The notes under the pieces are model-generated. The model had not been told where the DNA came from, made no database searches, and saw nothing but the letters and a program-made list of their open reading frames with translations. Below are positions 23,519 to 36,239 of a stretch of 64,000 bases of DNA, piece by piece; within the stretch, counting starts at the first letter, position 1; each line of letters starts with the position of its first letter. Position numbers and translations under genes: made by a program. The stretch comes from Polytrichum commune. Lineage: Eukaryota > Streptophyta > Polytrichopsida > Polytrichales > Polytrichaceae. The stretch lies in the NCBI GenBank assembly GCA_950295325.1, contig OX485803.1, forward strand, positions 9,796,001-9,860,000. The letters run 5' to 3'.

Positions 23519-25082
23519 GATGGATGTGTGTGGGGTTAGAAAGAGCAATTGTGGGAGACTTGTTGTTGAAGAGAAGGAGAGATAGGGTTTGTGTCTTGAG
23601 AACTTGTTCGACTCCTCTGCAGTTGGTAGTGAACATGGCTGGAAAGGAGATGTGTGTGTGAAGTTTGAGAGGGATGAGCGAGCGTGGACTTGTGATTACC
23701 GTGGCTGAATGAACGGAGGTCTGGTTTAGCAATAGAGTTTTTTTGGGTGAGTCCACCGGTTCATTGTAAGTTTGTGGGAGGGCAACATGATTGTGAAGAT
23801 GTACATCCTAATCAGTAGAAGCTGGGGGAACAATAACATCCGCGTGCTTTACATACTTTACTACATATTTGACGCGGTTATGGTGGACGGATGAGAAGAA
23901 GTACCCTCGTGTGCGGATAGAGATAATTGCTTCATACAAGTGTACGTCTCATTCATCCAACATTATAAAAAAATTAATTAAAAATTTAAACAACTAAAAT
24001 AGTATGCGGCCCGGAGGTTACTTTGTTGAGTCGATTTGACACCAGTATCATTAACTTTGAATACCTCATGTTAAGCTTAGTCCACTCGAGGTCGTTTGGG
24101 ATGAATCGGCAAGAAACCTATACGGAGTCAAGGCCTTTATGTTGGATGGATGAGAGGTGCTACGCTCGTACACAACAATCCCCTCTCTCTCTCCCTCCCT
24201 CTTGTCTCTTGAAGCTCTCAACAATGTGAACTCACAAACTTCTCAGTATTCCAATAGTATTGTTGACTCGTGTTCTTTCCAATTTAAGGTACCTTATGCC
24301 CCCTCCCCACCTAACTTTACCAAATAACCAAAGTGTTTCCTAAAAACTGGGTAAAGCTCCCTCGGTTATAGGGGAGGGGCATCCGGCTATCCCAATGCAC
24401 CTACGAGAACTTGCTCCGGAGATTTTCGAGTAGGTTTTAGTTGAGTAGCTTTCACACATGTTCATGGTTTTATCTACCGAGCAATGAATGTTGGATAGTT
24501 TTTGGTCCCATCCCCAAATCCCTTACTCCTCACCTATCTTACCATCGGTTTTTGTCAATGGAGCTCCTCGTGCCCTCATAACGAAGACTAAAAAGCAACC
24601 AATCACAAGGGCGGAAGGCGACACTTTTAAAGGTCCTATATTCTTGCCTCATGTCCAGGTACCGATGGGAGGGTCGGTGCTGGAGGCTTAAAACCTCCAC
24701 TTGTAAACCATGCCACACCATTTGCCAACTAGGCTCGGCACTAGATAATGTCGATGGTGTGAAGGCCGTGTTTTTAGAACCAAATTTTGGGCTTAGCTAT
24801 AGTCAAGTGGGGAGGGGGCATTAGTTGCCTCCCTTGTATGCTACGAACCGCGATACGCTCGATTCAGCCCCAACTACAAGGGCTTTTCCCCTTGATTCCC
24901 ATCACCCCCATCTCTAGGGCTTCCACCATGCGAGGAGATCTTGGGGCCAAGATCAGTCAAAATCCCACCGTTTCCCAAGCCCAACCGGTTCCATGTTGTG
25001 GTCTTTTGGATTCCCGTCTACTAATTTGAGGTATATTCCGAAGACCCCCCCCTACAATGACCAGCGATTCTCCTCAAGTCAT
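23519..25082. other. Intergenic DNA, no gene recognised
   Basis: Mixed sequence with short ORFs only. It resumes the gatggatgtgtgtg context that the Copia insertion split. No paired TIRs or RNA genes were found. Confidence 0.45.
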
Positions 25083-25360
25083 GGCCTTCGACCGGTTATT
25101 TCTCAAACCTCCACCGGTTCATCTGCTATGATCGGGGAGAACCGGCAGTTAGTTACAAATGAACCGGTTGAGTTTGAGAAGTAACCGGTTGAAATTCAAG
25201 ATTGCGGGAAAATTACTGATCATTTTAGAGGAATTTATAGAATATACCCCAATTTCATAAAGGAAAACCGAAGGATGTCAACATGTAAACCAGTTGGACT
25301 TGCAAACACTAGGATCTCAATCGATTATGCACAAAAATCTCCCCGACCACTGTTCATCTG
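25083..25360. repeat. Dispersed ACCGGTT-rich repeat, copy 1
   Basis: Order of shared blocks: agaaccggcagttagttac, aaccggttgagtttgagaa, attttagaggaattta, gaatatacc, accgaaggatgtcaaca. The family recurs at 34480-34710, 42187-42410, 48484-48870, 49155-49385 and 62270-62425, on both strands. No coding potential. Several sites contain the palindrome AACCGGTT. TE class unknown. Confidence 0.8.
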
Positions 25361-25463
25361 TACCTAGTGGCCGGTTCTCCCCATTCATTGTATGAGGCAC
25401 CTCGAAAGGGCTCCATTTGGATCCCCTTCACATCATAACATGCAAACCACATTTTTGTTCTTA

Positions 25464-27420
25464 GGGCCGCTTTACACTACAGTGGAGAAGTGCGCCGGTT
25501 GGTCAAGAATTTTAGTCCAAGACATGGTTATTTGAGGCGAGGGATGGTATGCTGGAGAAGATGAAAAGATAACAAGAAAACGGTAGAACCGTGAGGCTCT
25601 GTCCTTTAATATGAAAGACTACAATTATAGTTGTCCACTTTGCTCATGCCAGTCCATGGCTATTTACTATACCAAACCTTTCTTGGATTTTGTGCACCTT
25701 CTTCTCAAATGCAGGTCAAGGATTTTGATATCACCCGAAGTTTTTTAGAATAAATAATCAAGAACTGCCGAAATAACTATAGTTAACTAGATTTCTTTCA
25801 ATGCATTTTAGGGAGCAATTATAGTTCTATATATACACACACACACATATACATATATAATTATAGTTAACATCCACATTAAATAAAGTGGACCAAAAAT
25901 AACAAGAACAAGTAACGTCCAAGTGTGAACGCAAAGTGGTTAGGAAATTTGCTCTTGAAACGAAGAAGTTGATGCATAGCCTCTGTCCTACAGACAGAGC
26001 CAATAAAATAATGCCTTAAGAAGTCTTGACTGCCCGTAGTGTAACCACCTAAAGGAGACGTGTATCATACAACTTCACCAAGGAGGAGAAGTCCACCGCA
26101 TTACTTCACAAAACGGTCATAGCCGGCCATAGTAGAAACCTTACCCCCTAAATGACCATTGTATTGATGTTTAAAAAAAATTGTATTGATCAAAAAATAG
26201 AATGTGTATGGCAATGTTCTAGAACTTCTTTCATGACAAGAATTTATTTGAAAATGTTCTCCCTCTATAATACATCCAAATTAATGTAAATAAGTAGGTA
26301 ACATTATCTTCTTATTGATTTTTAAAGAAATTACATGCTAGTACAATCCAACCTCGTTAATACGACACTCATTTATACGACACCCTCAATATTACAACAC
26401 ATTTTTGCGAGACCAATTTTTTTAGTTCAAAACTCCCTCTTTTATACGACTACATCACTCGATAATGCAACATTTAGAATCTCCGTTTTGTCGTATTAAA
26501 GACGTGTTTAATGCTAGAATTCATTTCATCTATATTATGTACATCTAAAATACATCCATTTTCACTTGGGAACAACTTGGGAACTTCACTTATTGTTGGG
26601 AGATTAATGGTAATTAGGGTTACTAGTGTAGAATGGACATGGTTGGGGTGAGAGTGGCCTCCTGCCTAGTATGTTGCCTTGTGCACGGGTGATATAGTAT
26701 CATCAGTATCTTGATGCTAAACATCATGCATCATTGTTGTCTAGTTTCTTATTATAAAACTCTTTATATTTTGGTGTTAATAAAATTATTAGTTTCCAAA
26801 AGTTAGATGGGAATATAGATAAGATGACAGTTGCTAACTTGGGTAGGCAACACCAAAGATCTTTGGACTCTTATTTTGAGAGTTCTTGAGGATATTTGCA
26901 TTTGTTTGGAGCTATAAGTCATTATTTCATACCATCTATATTGCTTGAACTCGTTGTATATATTTTTAAGCTCATATTACTTATGTTTCCTTATTCCCTC
27001 AATAATATGACAACTTTACATCATTTGTCATATTAACGAGAAGACGACACCTCGATAATTAATACAACTTTTTTTGTGCTTCCCAAAAATGTCATACTCA
27101 AGAGGGAGAACAATAGTGCAAAGATTTCTCTAAGGAAGAAATAGTTTATTCAAGTTGGAGTTCTCCGGAGGCCAAGTTTCTTGTCCGAGGCTTTGAGGTT
27201 GCCCAAGAAACTTGACCTCTGGAGAACTCCCCTTCAAAAAAGTGTCGCCACGTTGGCAACCATGTCATTTTTTCATCCATGTACAAAGTTCTCCACATAA
27301 GGACTCTTGGCCATAGAGTAAACCACCACCGGACAAGAGTGTCACTCTCAACCAATCAAATTTAAGAATTCCCCTAGAATTCATGACCACTGGACTTCTC
27401 CACAGTAGTGTAAGGCGGCC
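25464..27420. mobile_element. MITE split by ~1.5 kb of inserted DNA
   Basis: The left end (after TTA at 25461) reads GGGCCGCTTTACACTACAG with gtggagaagtgc, and the right end reads cttctccacagtagtg then taaggcggcc. The inner right half (gaggttgcccaagaaactt, ccacgttggcaaccatgtca) matches the intact 404 bp element at 49927-50330, but the left half stops matching near 25580 and resumes near 27150. The intervening DNA includes the pogo-like ends at 26342-27040. Confidence 0.6.
26342..27040. mobile_element. Decayed element with pogo/Tigger-like termini
   Basis: The left end reads TACAATCCAACCTCGTTAAT followed by acgac and a second atacgac. The right side has gtcatattaacgag, the inverse of ctcgttaatacgac. 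The AACCTCG-TTAATACGAC style of terminus resembles pogo/Tigger-type TIRs. The inside has no transposase. The exact right boundary is uncertain because another tcgataattaata block follows. Confidence 0.4.
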
Positions 27421-27424
27421 TTTA

Positions 27425-27923
27425 GGGCCACTTCACACATGAGCCAACAGTCGTGACACATGAAATTGTGGGAGCCCAAAAGAAAGTGTCCAAAGGCCGT
27501 TCCAAGTCACCTCCAAAATCATGTAGTGTGGTCTTGGACCCTCAAGCGTAGTGCGAAATCATATGTGACCGGGCCTCAACCAAATGCTATTGTAATGAAT
27601 TCATATTCATGCGGATCCTCATGGATGATAACATAGAGTAAATCAACGGTTGTGAACGTTCGGAGTGCCATGATCTCCCGGTTTTGTGTTAAGCCTACCT
27701 CCAAGAGGTGGTTTTTGAAAATAGTCCAAGTGACCATGAAACATGATCCAATCGATGCCATGTAGGAATCCATGTAGACTTCACATCCATCTTCCATTCA
27801 CATACTCCATTGGTCCCTCAAGCGTAGTGTGAAGCGAACTTGGACCGGCTCCGCCTTTTCCACCAATGAGAGTGCTTGACGTGTAATGGTCACGGGCTCT
27901 CAGTCTCATGTGTGAAGTGGCCC
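27425..27923. mobile_element. 499 bp MITE with TTA target duplication, PIF/Harbinger-like
   Basis: Ends are GGGCCACTTCACACATGAG and its inverse CTCATGTGTGAAGTGGCCC, flanked on both sides by TTA. No ORF with a domain. TTA duplication with GGG/CCC ends is typical of PIF/Harbinger-derived MITEs. A shorter 252 bp relative is at 56817-57068. It abuts the right end of the element at 25464-27420. Confidence 0.8.
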
Positions 27924-27926
27924 TTA

Positions 27927-29872
27927 GTTTCTTCTTTGCTTCTTGCTCCCGCTGGACACCATCTAGATGTACTTCTAGTCTCATAAGTTTTTTTTTTTTA
28001 CATCCTGGAACTTATGATCAGTTTTATTGGCTCTGCCATGTGCGGAAGAGACATAGTGGTGGCATCTGAAATGAGCCAACAGTTTGGTGTCTATCTTCAA
28101 GGATGGAGGTATAGTTCACTAAAGTAAAAGCGATGCTCTCACTCTAAATAAATGGAAATGCGACTTTATTACCTTGAATGTTACACATATACTAGATACA
28201 TAAGAATCCACGATTGCATACAATTGCCACAAAACTTGTGGTTTTAAGCAAGCATAACACAACTCTGTAGATACGCAAGATAATACTAGCGCAAAGCACA
28301 TTTGTGACGAGCCGCTTGTTTCATTAGGGGGGTCACTCATTGAACTATAAATATTTATGACTTAGAGTTTAAGTAATAGTGAATTTTAAAATTCATAATT
28401 AATAATGAATATGAGAGTTTTTTGTTTTCAGTTATGCATATTGCAAAATAAAGTATTTGGGAGAAAAATAATATAATGATGTGTGCAATAAGGTTGCTTG
28501 CACGAACATGTTGCTCCTTCACCCATGCAAATTACCTTGGATTGATCCTCAATACATTTAAACTTTCTTTGTGTAGTTTTATAGCAACCACAATCATCAA
28601 AATAAATCCTATTTTCTGTTATTGTGGTAGTAAAACTTAAAGGTAGTGTGATATCTCTAAATTAGCACGAGGAAATCTAATTGCACATGTCAATGTAGTC
28701 TACTTCATTACAAATATCATTTATCTATCTAGCTCTCAATCATCACTTGATTATCATAGAGAAAGTTGCTCTTTTGATGCGGGATAAAGTAGATGATGTT
28801 TGGAGGTGGATTTCTCCAAAGACTCAAGGGCGAGGGGGTGCCACTATCATTGGTCTTAGAAATATAGGTGAGTCCAAAGACATGGTGTTGTTTATTGCTA
28901 GCAAGTAAGAAAATGAAGGCTTTTAAACAACAGAGGATCTCCAAAAACCATATGAAAGAATGTTCATGCAATATTTGAAGCCAACTTTGAGTATTTCTAT
29001 TTAAAGCACATCGCTTGAATAGCCCCTTAAGAAATACCCTTTCTGATGCACGTGGTTGTCAAAACATGTAGAGAGTGCACATCCCACGTCCAGAGAGGGA
29101 TATCCTATTTCCACTCATAGAATGATGAAAGAATATGACAAGACTCACAATTATTATGACACTACCGTCGATGACTAGGTGTCCGTAGACCCAACCTCGT
29201 CATCGTGGTATACATAAGATATTACGTTGTCGATGATGCCTCATCATTGTAGGATGGCAACTGGGTGTCGGTATGGTGCCCCATCATCGCAGAGGTGTAC
29301 ATTATCAACATGGCACCTCACCATCTTCGGAGGTGGAAATGATCAGAGACCTAAAATGGACACCGAGGTTGAGAGAGAAGATAATAGAACTCTCGGTCTT
29401 GCTCTCTAGTTCTCAAGAATTATGCGATCTTGCTTGCATGATGTGCTTCTCATTTTGTACCCATTTTGTAACAACAATGAATAGCAATACAACCGCAAGT
29501 GCTAGACAAGATAACATTGGAGATATCACTATGGGTAGTGGACTTTAACTCTATTGGATTTGGAAAGCAAAAGTTCTAACTCTCCACTATTAGAATTCAC
29601 TCAGGGAGGAGAGAGAAGACTTTGTCTCTCTCCTATAATTGGGTGGTTCAAGCTTACGACAAACTACAAAAATTTAGAGATAGACATGATTCCTACTTCA
29701 AACTAGGGATGGCCGATAGTTGCAACAAACCATGGTTATTCAACCTTAGAGTCATGACTTAAAAAGACATCTCACACCATATGCTTTCATTTCTCCCTTC
29801 ATCCCAGGCCATGAAGGAAGTTTTTTTAGCAGTGACATGGGTTTTGTGAAATGTCATATAAGATTCATAACA
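27927..29872. other. Intergenic DNA with a diverged repeat of the 63 kb region
   Basis: 28487-28700 (cacccatgcaaattaccttg, tagcaaccacaa, ttattgtggtagtaaa) matches about 63005-63235 in the same order. The rest shows no gene, TIR pair or RNA. Confidence 0.5.
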
Positions 29873-29993
29873 ATGTTATGTGGGATTGACAATATTCTAT
29901 AGAATATTCTTGGATATTCCTTACATCCGGTCTGTATGTGGGAAATATTTTGTGGAATATTATCAGTCCCACAAAACACTGTTATGGATGTGA
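29873..29993. mobile_element. Foldback (hairpin) MITE, copy 1
   Basis: The left arm (cataacaatgttatgtggga, attgacaatattc, gatattcc) is the inverse of the right arm (gggaaatatttt, gaatattatcagtccc, acactgttatgg), giving a hairpin of about 120 bp. A better preserved relative is at 55465-55690 and a single arm at 36055-36125. Confidence 0.75.
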
Positions 29994-30327
29994 ATAATGT
30001 TATGGTTAGGTGATCAACTATTGAAAATTTTGTTTACGTGATATACCAACCGCTGGTCATCCCAAATTTCCAAAAATGTATAATGTAGTTTAATATATAT
30101 TGTTAATGGCATGGACAAAGAGAAAAATGAAAGAAGTTTTTCTGAGAAATATCTTTGATGTCAAGTCTCTAGAGCTGAACGAATTTAGGGTCCGTGATAC
30201 TAATTCCTGGATCACATATGTTAAGAAAATAATTTTGAACTAATGAGGGTTCTCCGCATTATATAGAGAGGGGCCTATGTTTTGATTCTATTTGAAGACT
30301 TGTCACTAAATTGATTATCCCACTTAG

Positions 30328-30871
30328 GCCCGGTTTACACCATGGACCATGAAGTCGGACCATGGAAGATGGCCTTTTCCCATGGTCCAACTTCCATGGT
30401 CTGACTTCTTAAAAAATCAGTTTACAAAGCCTTTGGGCCCTTCACTAGGTGTAAACCGAATGTGTACCAAGAGGAATGACCATGTACCAAAAAGTAAATG
30501 TGCTGATTTTTTAAGAATACGTCTAAAAAAGGAAGTCTTGGAACAAACCAAGTTTGACCATTCTTTTCTTTTCATCTTCTCTTCCCCCCCCAAAAAAATT
30601 CATTATAAGATTATTTCTTTGCTATGGGCCCTTGCCTTTTTGTTTTTTTTACCAGAGCACCTCTTTTGCCTCTCCCATCACAAAACCCGTTGTATCATGT
30701 TAGTGGAAAATTTAAGCCTTAAAATATGTCTTTGAAGCTCTTGAACTCCATGGTCACTTTGACGTTTTTTCTTGCTGTAAACCGAAGTGATCCCGGGATG
30801 AGTTCACTAGCCAATCACAAATTTTCCAGGGCCTTGGGATGACTTCATGGTCCATGATGTAAACCGGCCCC
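30328..30871. mobile_element. 544 bp MITE inserted in another repeat, TAG duplication
   Basis: The left end reads GCCCGGTTTACACCATGGAC then catgaagtc, and the right end gacttcatggtccatgatgt then aaaccggcccc. Flanks are TAG on both sides. Joining the flanks restores a sequence that aligns with an empty site (cccaattaatgcgtg) seen on the other strand near 54240. It has no coding domain. A ~300 bp relative lies at 32880-33180. Confidence 0.75.
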
Positions 30872-31071
30872 TAGTGCATGTTATTATTTGGAGTTATGCG
30901 AAGCTAAAACTATTTCATGAGAGTGTAACATTTCACCAAGCAAAGTCATTTATGTTCTATAATGTCCAAACAACCTATCGAACTTTCATTAGTAGAAATT
31001 GAACTCCAGAGGATGATGTTATTGCACTATGTAACCCCGCATAGTAACATGCATTGATTGGGATAATCAGT

Positions 31072-31470
31072 GTACTTTCCACACTAAATATGATATTTAG
31101 TGTCTTATGGTATTTAATGTCACTATGGTTACTTTTCGGATGACACTTCTTATGAATAAGTGAACTAAATATTGTCATAGATGATGGACGAGTTCACCCA
31201 TTGGCCAAAACCCTGCCTTCTCTTGTCAGCAACTTGGGATGAAATATTGTCATGGATGATTGAAATTTTGGATGGAAAATCACTTGGTAAGTGACAATAA
31301 TTGCAACATTGTAAATCTATAATCCCCCAAATACTTTACAAGGAATGACAAATAATGTTGGGTTAACATGTAGTGTTGGTGACACTATACCACGGTTTAC
31401 AATTAGTATTGAGCAAGACAAGTAGAATTGGCGACACTAAATATCGTATTTAGTGTAGCATGATACATTC
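31072..31470. repeat. Inverted repeat with 'tttagtgtcac' arms
   Basis: The left arm has cactaaatatgatatttagtgt and the right arm cactaaatatcgtatttagtgt; each is itself palindromic. It resembles the termini of the tttagtgtcac MITE family found in the ADH introns. Boundaries are approximate. Confidence 0.5.
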
Positions 31471-32879
31471 GCTATGGAAATATCTCTTAGTGCTCTTGGG
31501 GCCTTCTTTGTGATAGACTCTTGATTGAAAGATTAGGGAAGGCATATGGAGGCAATAAGATCCTTTTAGTGGCTTGGGGACTTATAATAAAATGCGGATC
31601 CAATTGCAAGAGGTGCAGGGGGCCCACAACGACTAGGTTTCATAACATCACATAGCTCTTTGGCTGCATTCCAGAGGACCAAATACCACATGAGCAATAT
31701 TTTCTTTAGTTTTAAGATTTCTTATTTATGTGGAGCATCAAGACTGTGTACCATGAACTTTTCCACAACCAATTATAAATTATATGGGTTTTTAAAAAGA
31801 AAAAGTAAATTTAATTGCAACTTCTTTGTTTGGAAAGAGACCATCATGTAGCTGCTTAGTAATGCTATGTAAAATGAGATGTCAAAGCCAAGTCTTGGAG
31901 CCAAGTTTTCACGTAATATACCATCCCTAACATAACATGTCGAGGTCATTGCAAATCTGTACAGTTTATTTGATTGAGACATTATTTATGGACGTTCTAT
32001 TTGAATATAAAGTCTTCAAAGGTTTAATCCCACCAAACAAGGCAAGCTACCGAGCAATGTTATGATAACATTGGACATGCTTCAAAGCTTAGTTGCTTTC
32101 CAAATTGAGTTGGCCCCATGATTTAAGCAGGTAGATTCTCAATGATGATGACAGTGACCTACAATGGGGCAACAAATTAGTTGAGCCAATGGCAAGTAAT
32201 GTAGAAAATATGTATATATATATATATATATACAATATTCTATTTGCAATTGTGATTTTGACACACAACTTCATTGATACAATGTTTTTATATTCATGAC
32301 AAGTTGACGATGATATCCAATTCGGAATGAAACATACTCATGTTAAGTATACCCCTCACATGGGGTACGCCCAAAATAGAAGGAACATAATACTCGGGGG
32401 ATTCCCGGCCCCACAAAACATTGATACACATCTGAACAATGTTACGACCTTTGCAACATTTTCACCTTCAACTTACATGAGTGGTGTGATCCTCCTTGAC
32501 CTTCTTTGATACCGTTATTTTCACGAGTTTTTAACATCCATATATGCATTCACGTATAGGAACACTGGTCCAACATTGGTCACAACACACTAGCTAGGCT
32601 TGACTTTTAACAACATAAAATTATCGATGTACAATATATTTATTTGTGAGCATAGGTTGAAAGCATTGAGTTGTATCCATATTTATAACTCGACATCAAC
32701 TAAAGTCAACAGAACCAAACAACCATAATAACGTAAGTTAAGAACTCATCACCAGCCCCAAAAGTGCGGCCGCTTCATTATTTATGTGCCTCATTATTCA
32801 ATTAATGACAAGACCAAAGCCTATAACTGTGTCAAACGTCACCGGTTCTCTCAACCTTAGGGTCGGTTAACACCACATA
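31471..32879. other. Intergenic DNA, no gene recognised
   Basis: AT-rich with a (TA)n tract near 32211-32231. Short ORFs only, none with a domain. Confidence 0.45.
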
Positions 32880-33180
32880 TCATGAAGTCGGACCATGAAA
32901 GATGGCTTTTTTCTATGGTCCAACATCCATGGTCTGATTTTTCAAAAAATCAACTTACAAAGCCTTTGGGCCCCTCGCTAGGTGTAAACCGAATGTGGAC
33001 CAAGAGGAATGACCATGCACCAAAAGTGAATGTGCTGATTTTTTTAATATATGCCCAAAAAATAGTAATTTTGAAAAAGATTCAAGTTTGACCATTCTCT
33101 TGTCTTCTCTTGTCTTCATCTTCTCTTCCCCCCCAAAAAACTCATTATAAATTATTATAACATCATTTCTATGCCATGGG
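32880..33180. repeat. Truncated copy of the 30328-30871 MITE
   Basis: catgaagtcggaccatg, acaaagcctttgggccc, gctaggtgtaaaccgaatgt and gtgaatgtgctgattttt occur in the same order as in the 544 bp element. The matching right end is missing. Confidence 0.75.
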
Positions 33181-34204
33181 CCCTTTCCTTTTTCTGTCGG
33201 GGCACCTCTTTTGCAAGAGAGGAATTGAAGAACTCAAGAGCCATAGAACCCACACTTTGGGTGGTGGGTATCGATGTTTTTGAGGTGAGGGCCCTAAAAA
33301 CATCTTTTGGTAAGTCCCAAAACAAGTGTTGTGGTAGTGGCAAGATATGGGTGGATTTTTTGGGTGAATTTGTATTGGAATGTTGAGAAATGTCGTTATT
33401 ACTCCTAGTCCTACTTTCAACTTTTTTAAATTTCTTGAGATGAATATACGTTATAGATAAGAGTACTCCAAAATCTACTATTAACACACCACCCCATCAA
33501 AAGACTTGAATTCCAATATCACATAATTGAAGGGTCCTCAACATGTAGGCCAAAAATGACAATACTCCCCTAAAATATGTCAAATATCGCACATACGTAC
33601 AACATTTTACACTAGGTGTGCCCCTCGTGACTACCTCCCAACACGACTTTGATCTTCCAACCCATGAATGCAAGTATCATTAACGCTTTTGAGGCCCAAT
33701 ACCATGAGATATGTACTCAACACTGATCAATTGTTTGAAGTCTACGAAAATGATTGACTGAAGCATTGAGATTCTACCAAGCAATGAAGATGCTAGAGAG
33801 AGTTCGGTGTGTCAATAACACTACTATAATCATTCATAAATGATGGAAGCACGTTAGTATGATCTCTAGTGGTACATTGACATCATGATCCATCGATACA
33901 TTATCAGTGATTGCTCCTCAAATGTTGCGCTTGCATATGTCTCAATGTTGCTCGATAGACTCTCAATTATCAACTAGAGTAGGAGATAGTGAGTCTATAG
34001 TGACAATGGTGCACAAGAATATGTGCATTTTGAACCTAAGTTTGATATGAATCATCCTTATGTTCCAACTAAGGAAGTATGTTATCTTGAACATACTTAG
34101 TGCATCAAAGGCATTTGAAATCATTGAGGATGATTCAGAATTTAGTGGAGCGGTAGTTGCTAATGTTTTGTTTCTCAAGCGCAAGATGGAATGGAAACCC
34201 TATC

Positions 34205-34337
34205 TATAATTCTAGAACAACAACAAAGTAATGTTAGTGAACTTAGGACAAAGCTTTTGTCTTTAGAGAAATCCATCACTATTTCCTATGCTCAAAATCC
34301 TCATCAAACAAAAATAGATTCTTATTTTGGTCACTAA
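34205..34337 (+). pseudogene. ORF fragment with a PCNA-binding-like C terminus
   Basis: An open stretch of about 44 codons reads SIILEQQQ, SELRTKLLSLEKS and ends HQTKIDSYFGH followed by TAA. QTKIDSYF resembles a PIP box (Q-x-x-I-x-x-aromatic-aromatic), which is known in pogo-type transposases. Upstream DNA (33810-34200) reads as interrupted fragments only. A transposase remnant is possible, but the evidence is short and the call is weak. Confidence 0.25.
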
Positions 34338-34479
34338 GTAAGTGTAAGTTTTTTCATTTATTAATATATGTGACGACTTATTTCTATAAGTGTTACTAAC
34401 GGCTCTACTTTTACCACATAAATATTACTCTCATAAGTGTTTCTTTTGAAGTGCCCACACTCTCTTACTGATATAATTG

Positions 34480-34710
34480 TGTTAGAATTCCATGTGTGTT
34501 ACAAGCCTTATACTCCCGAAAGGTAACACTTAGAAAGGATACATTGTACATGTTGACTTTTTTCGGTTTTTCTTCATTTGAATGGAGGAATATTCTATAA
34601 ATTCCTCTAAATAGATCAGAAAGCCCTGAATTTGAATCGGTGTTTCTCAAACTCAATCGATTCATCTGTAACTAGCGGTTGGTTCTCCGTGTTCATTGAT
34701 TGCTTCCCTT
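34480..34710. repeat. Dispersed ACCGGTT-rich repeat, copy 2
   Basis: Inverse orientation to the copy at 25083. Shared blocks are catgttgac, ttcggtttttcttcattt, gaatattctataaattcctc, ctcaaactcaatcgattcat and gtaactagcggttggttctc. Confidence 0.75.
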
Positions 34711-36239
34711 GAATTCCAAGGAGCACGATTTGATGGACCAATTATGATTTTCCTGTGTGTGCACAATCTACAGCTTGCATCACCAAACTTAATTTGGGCA
34801 TAAAGGTCAAGCTTAACTTAGTTTGGAGTCACTTGAAGAATCACCCAGAGATCAAGTTTTTGGCACTATAATTGAGCCACAAATGTTGACCTCCGTCGCA
34901 CATGTGACACATATATGTGCTAAATTGCAGACTCGCAACAATGGAGCTTCACTTAATTAGCTTCAACTTAACTTCAATCTGGTGATCATGATAACCAGAG
35001 GAGAGAAACACTCAACTTAATTAAACAGGGTGTATGTATATACACACTGATCACCACAGTTCAGTTCCTCGATTCTGTGTAAGTTTGTCGTGCAGCTAAA
35101 TTATAACACACGCTGTCACACATACACACACATCACCAATTGAAGTGTTGAGAGTCTTGAATGTTTGGATCAGTGTTGAGCCTCCCGAGGCGATGTTTGA
35201 TACTTTAACACTTAACTTGAGCTTCACTCTTGAGTGTGTATGGGCATTGTGGGGTGAAGACGGCCGAATTCAATGACAAAGCTTCAAGAATTTGTTCACG
35301 AGGATCAACAGATGTTTAGTGAAAATGTAAGCATTTGGATGTGAGCATTTTTGTAGTTTGTGAACTTCACAATATTTTGAGAGACCATCCATGTGTCATG
35401 TCTAGGTTGATTGATAGGAATTTTTATGTGTGGTGGTATGAAACGGGCAACCTTCGCAACTTTAATTTGGGTGAAAAAAATGACAACTTCCCTATAAATG
35501 ACTGAATTTTGCACCAAAAAGAAAGAAAGAAGGGAAATCTCTTGGTTGTTCCAATACTAATGCATTACCAAAAACATCAACAATTCACCTAAAATGAGAT
35601 TTTTTTACATGCTTTGCAATGCCCTAACCATGAATGCTCCCTTAAATGAGCTCACAATCTCAACCTAAGTCTGGACACTCAAAAAAACACATTGAGAAAT
35701 CCCAATGATGGATGTTCTTGAACCCCTAAAGACCAAAGCAAAGTCTTCCCAAAATTGTCTTCAAAAATCCCATAAACAATGCCTGGTCTAGAATGCCCTT
35801 GGTGTGGTGTAATATTGCCACACAATTTGTTGATGTGTTAATTAGTACCATTTCATGGTACATGGCTAATATTTAGAGGTTAAATGTCCTCAAATGGGAC
35901 TGTGATATCAAACGATCACATGCACCCAAAAATAAATAATAAATTCCAAGAATTATTTATTTATTTATTCATGTATTTGGTAACCACTCATCAAAACAAT
36001 GGGGTTCGTGATTATGATGAAGATTTAGATTTTCATGTTTAAACTCTGTCACATTGTTCAGATCCATAACAATGTTCTGTGCGACTGACAATATTCCATG
36101 CAGTATTCCCGGATATTCCCACATTCAGTTTGAACTACATACAATCGGTATTAGCAAGAGTGTATGTGTGGATTGCAGTTTTGTGAAATGCAATAGTTGC
36201 AGCCTTGGGTACTCACCGGCTTATAATTTCTTGTGGGAT
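34711..36239. other. Intergenic DNA with one hairpin arm
   Basis: No gene seen. 36055-36125 (gatccataacaatgttctgt, ctgacaatattcc, cccggatattccc) is a single arm of the foldback family at 55465. The rest has short ORFs only. Confidence 0.5.

Noticed and set aside
23442..23756. 104-codon minus-strand ORF
   Set aside because: It crosses the 3' LTR boundary and target duplication of the Copia element, so it post-dates the insertion and has no domain.
33690..34200. Upstream part of a pogo-like transposase
   Set aside because: Only short interrupted peptides could be read and none carries a recognisable helix-turn-helix or DDE motif; only the C-terminal fragment was kept, with low confidence.
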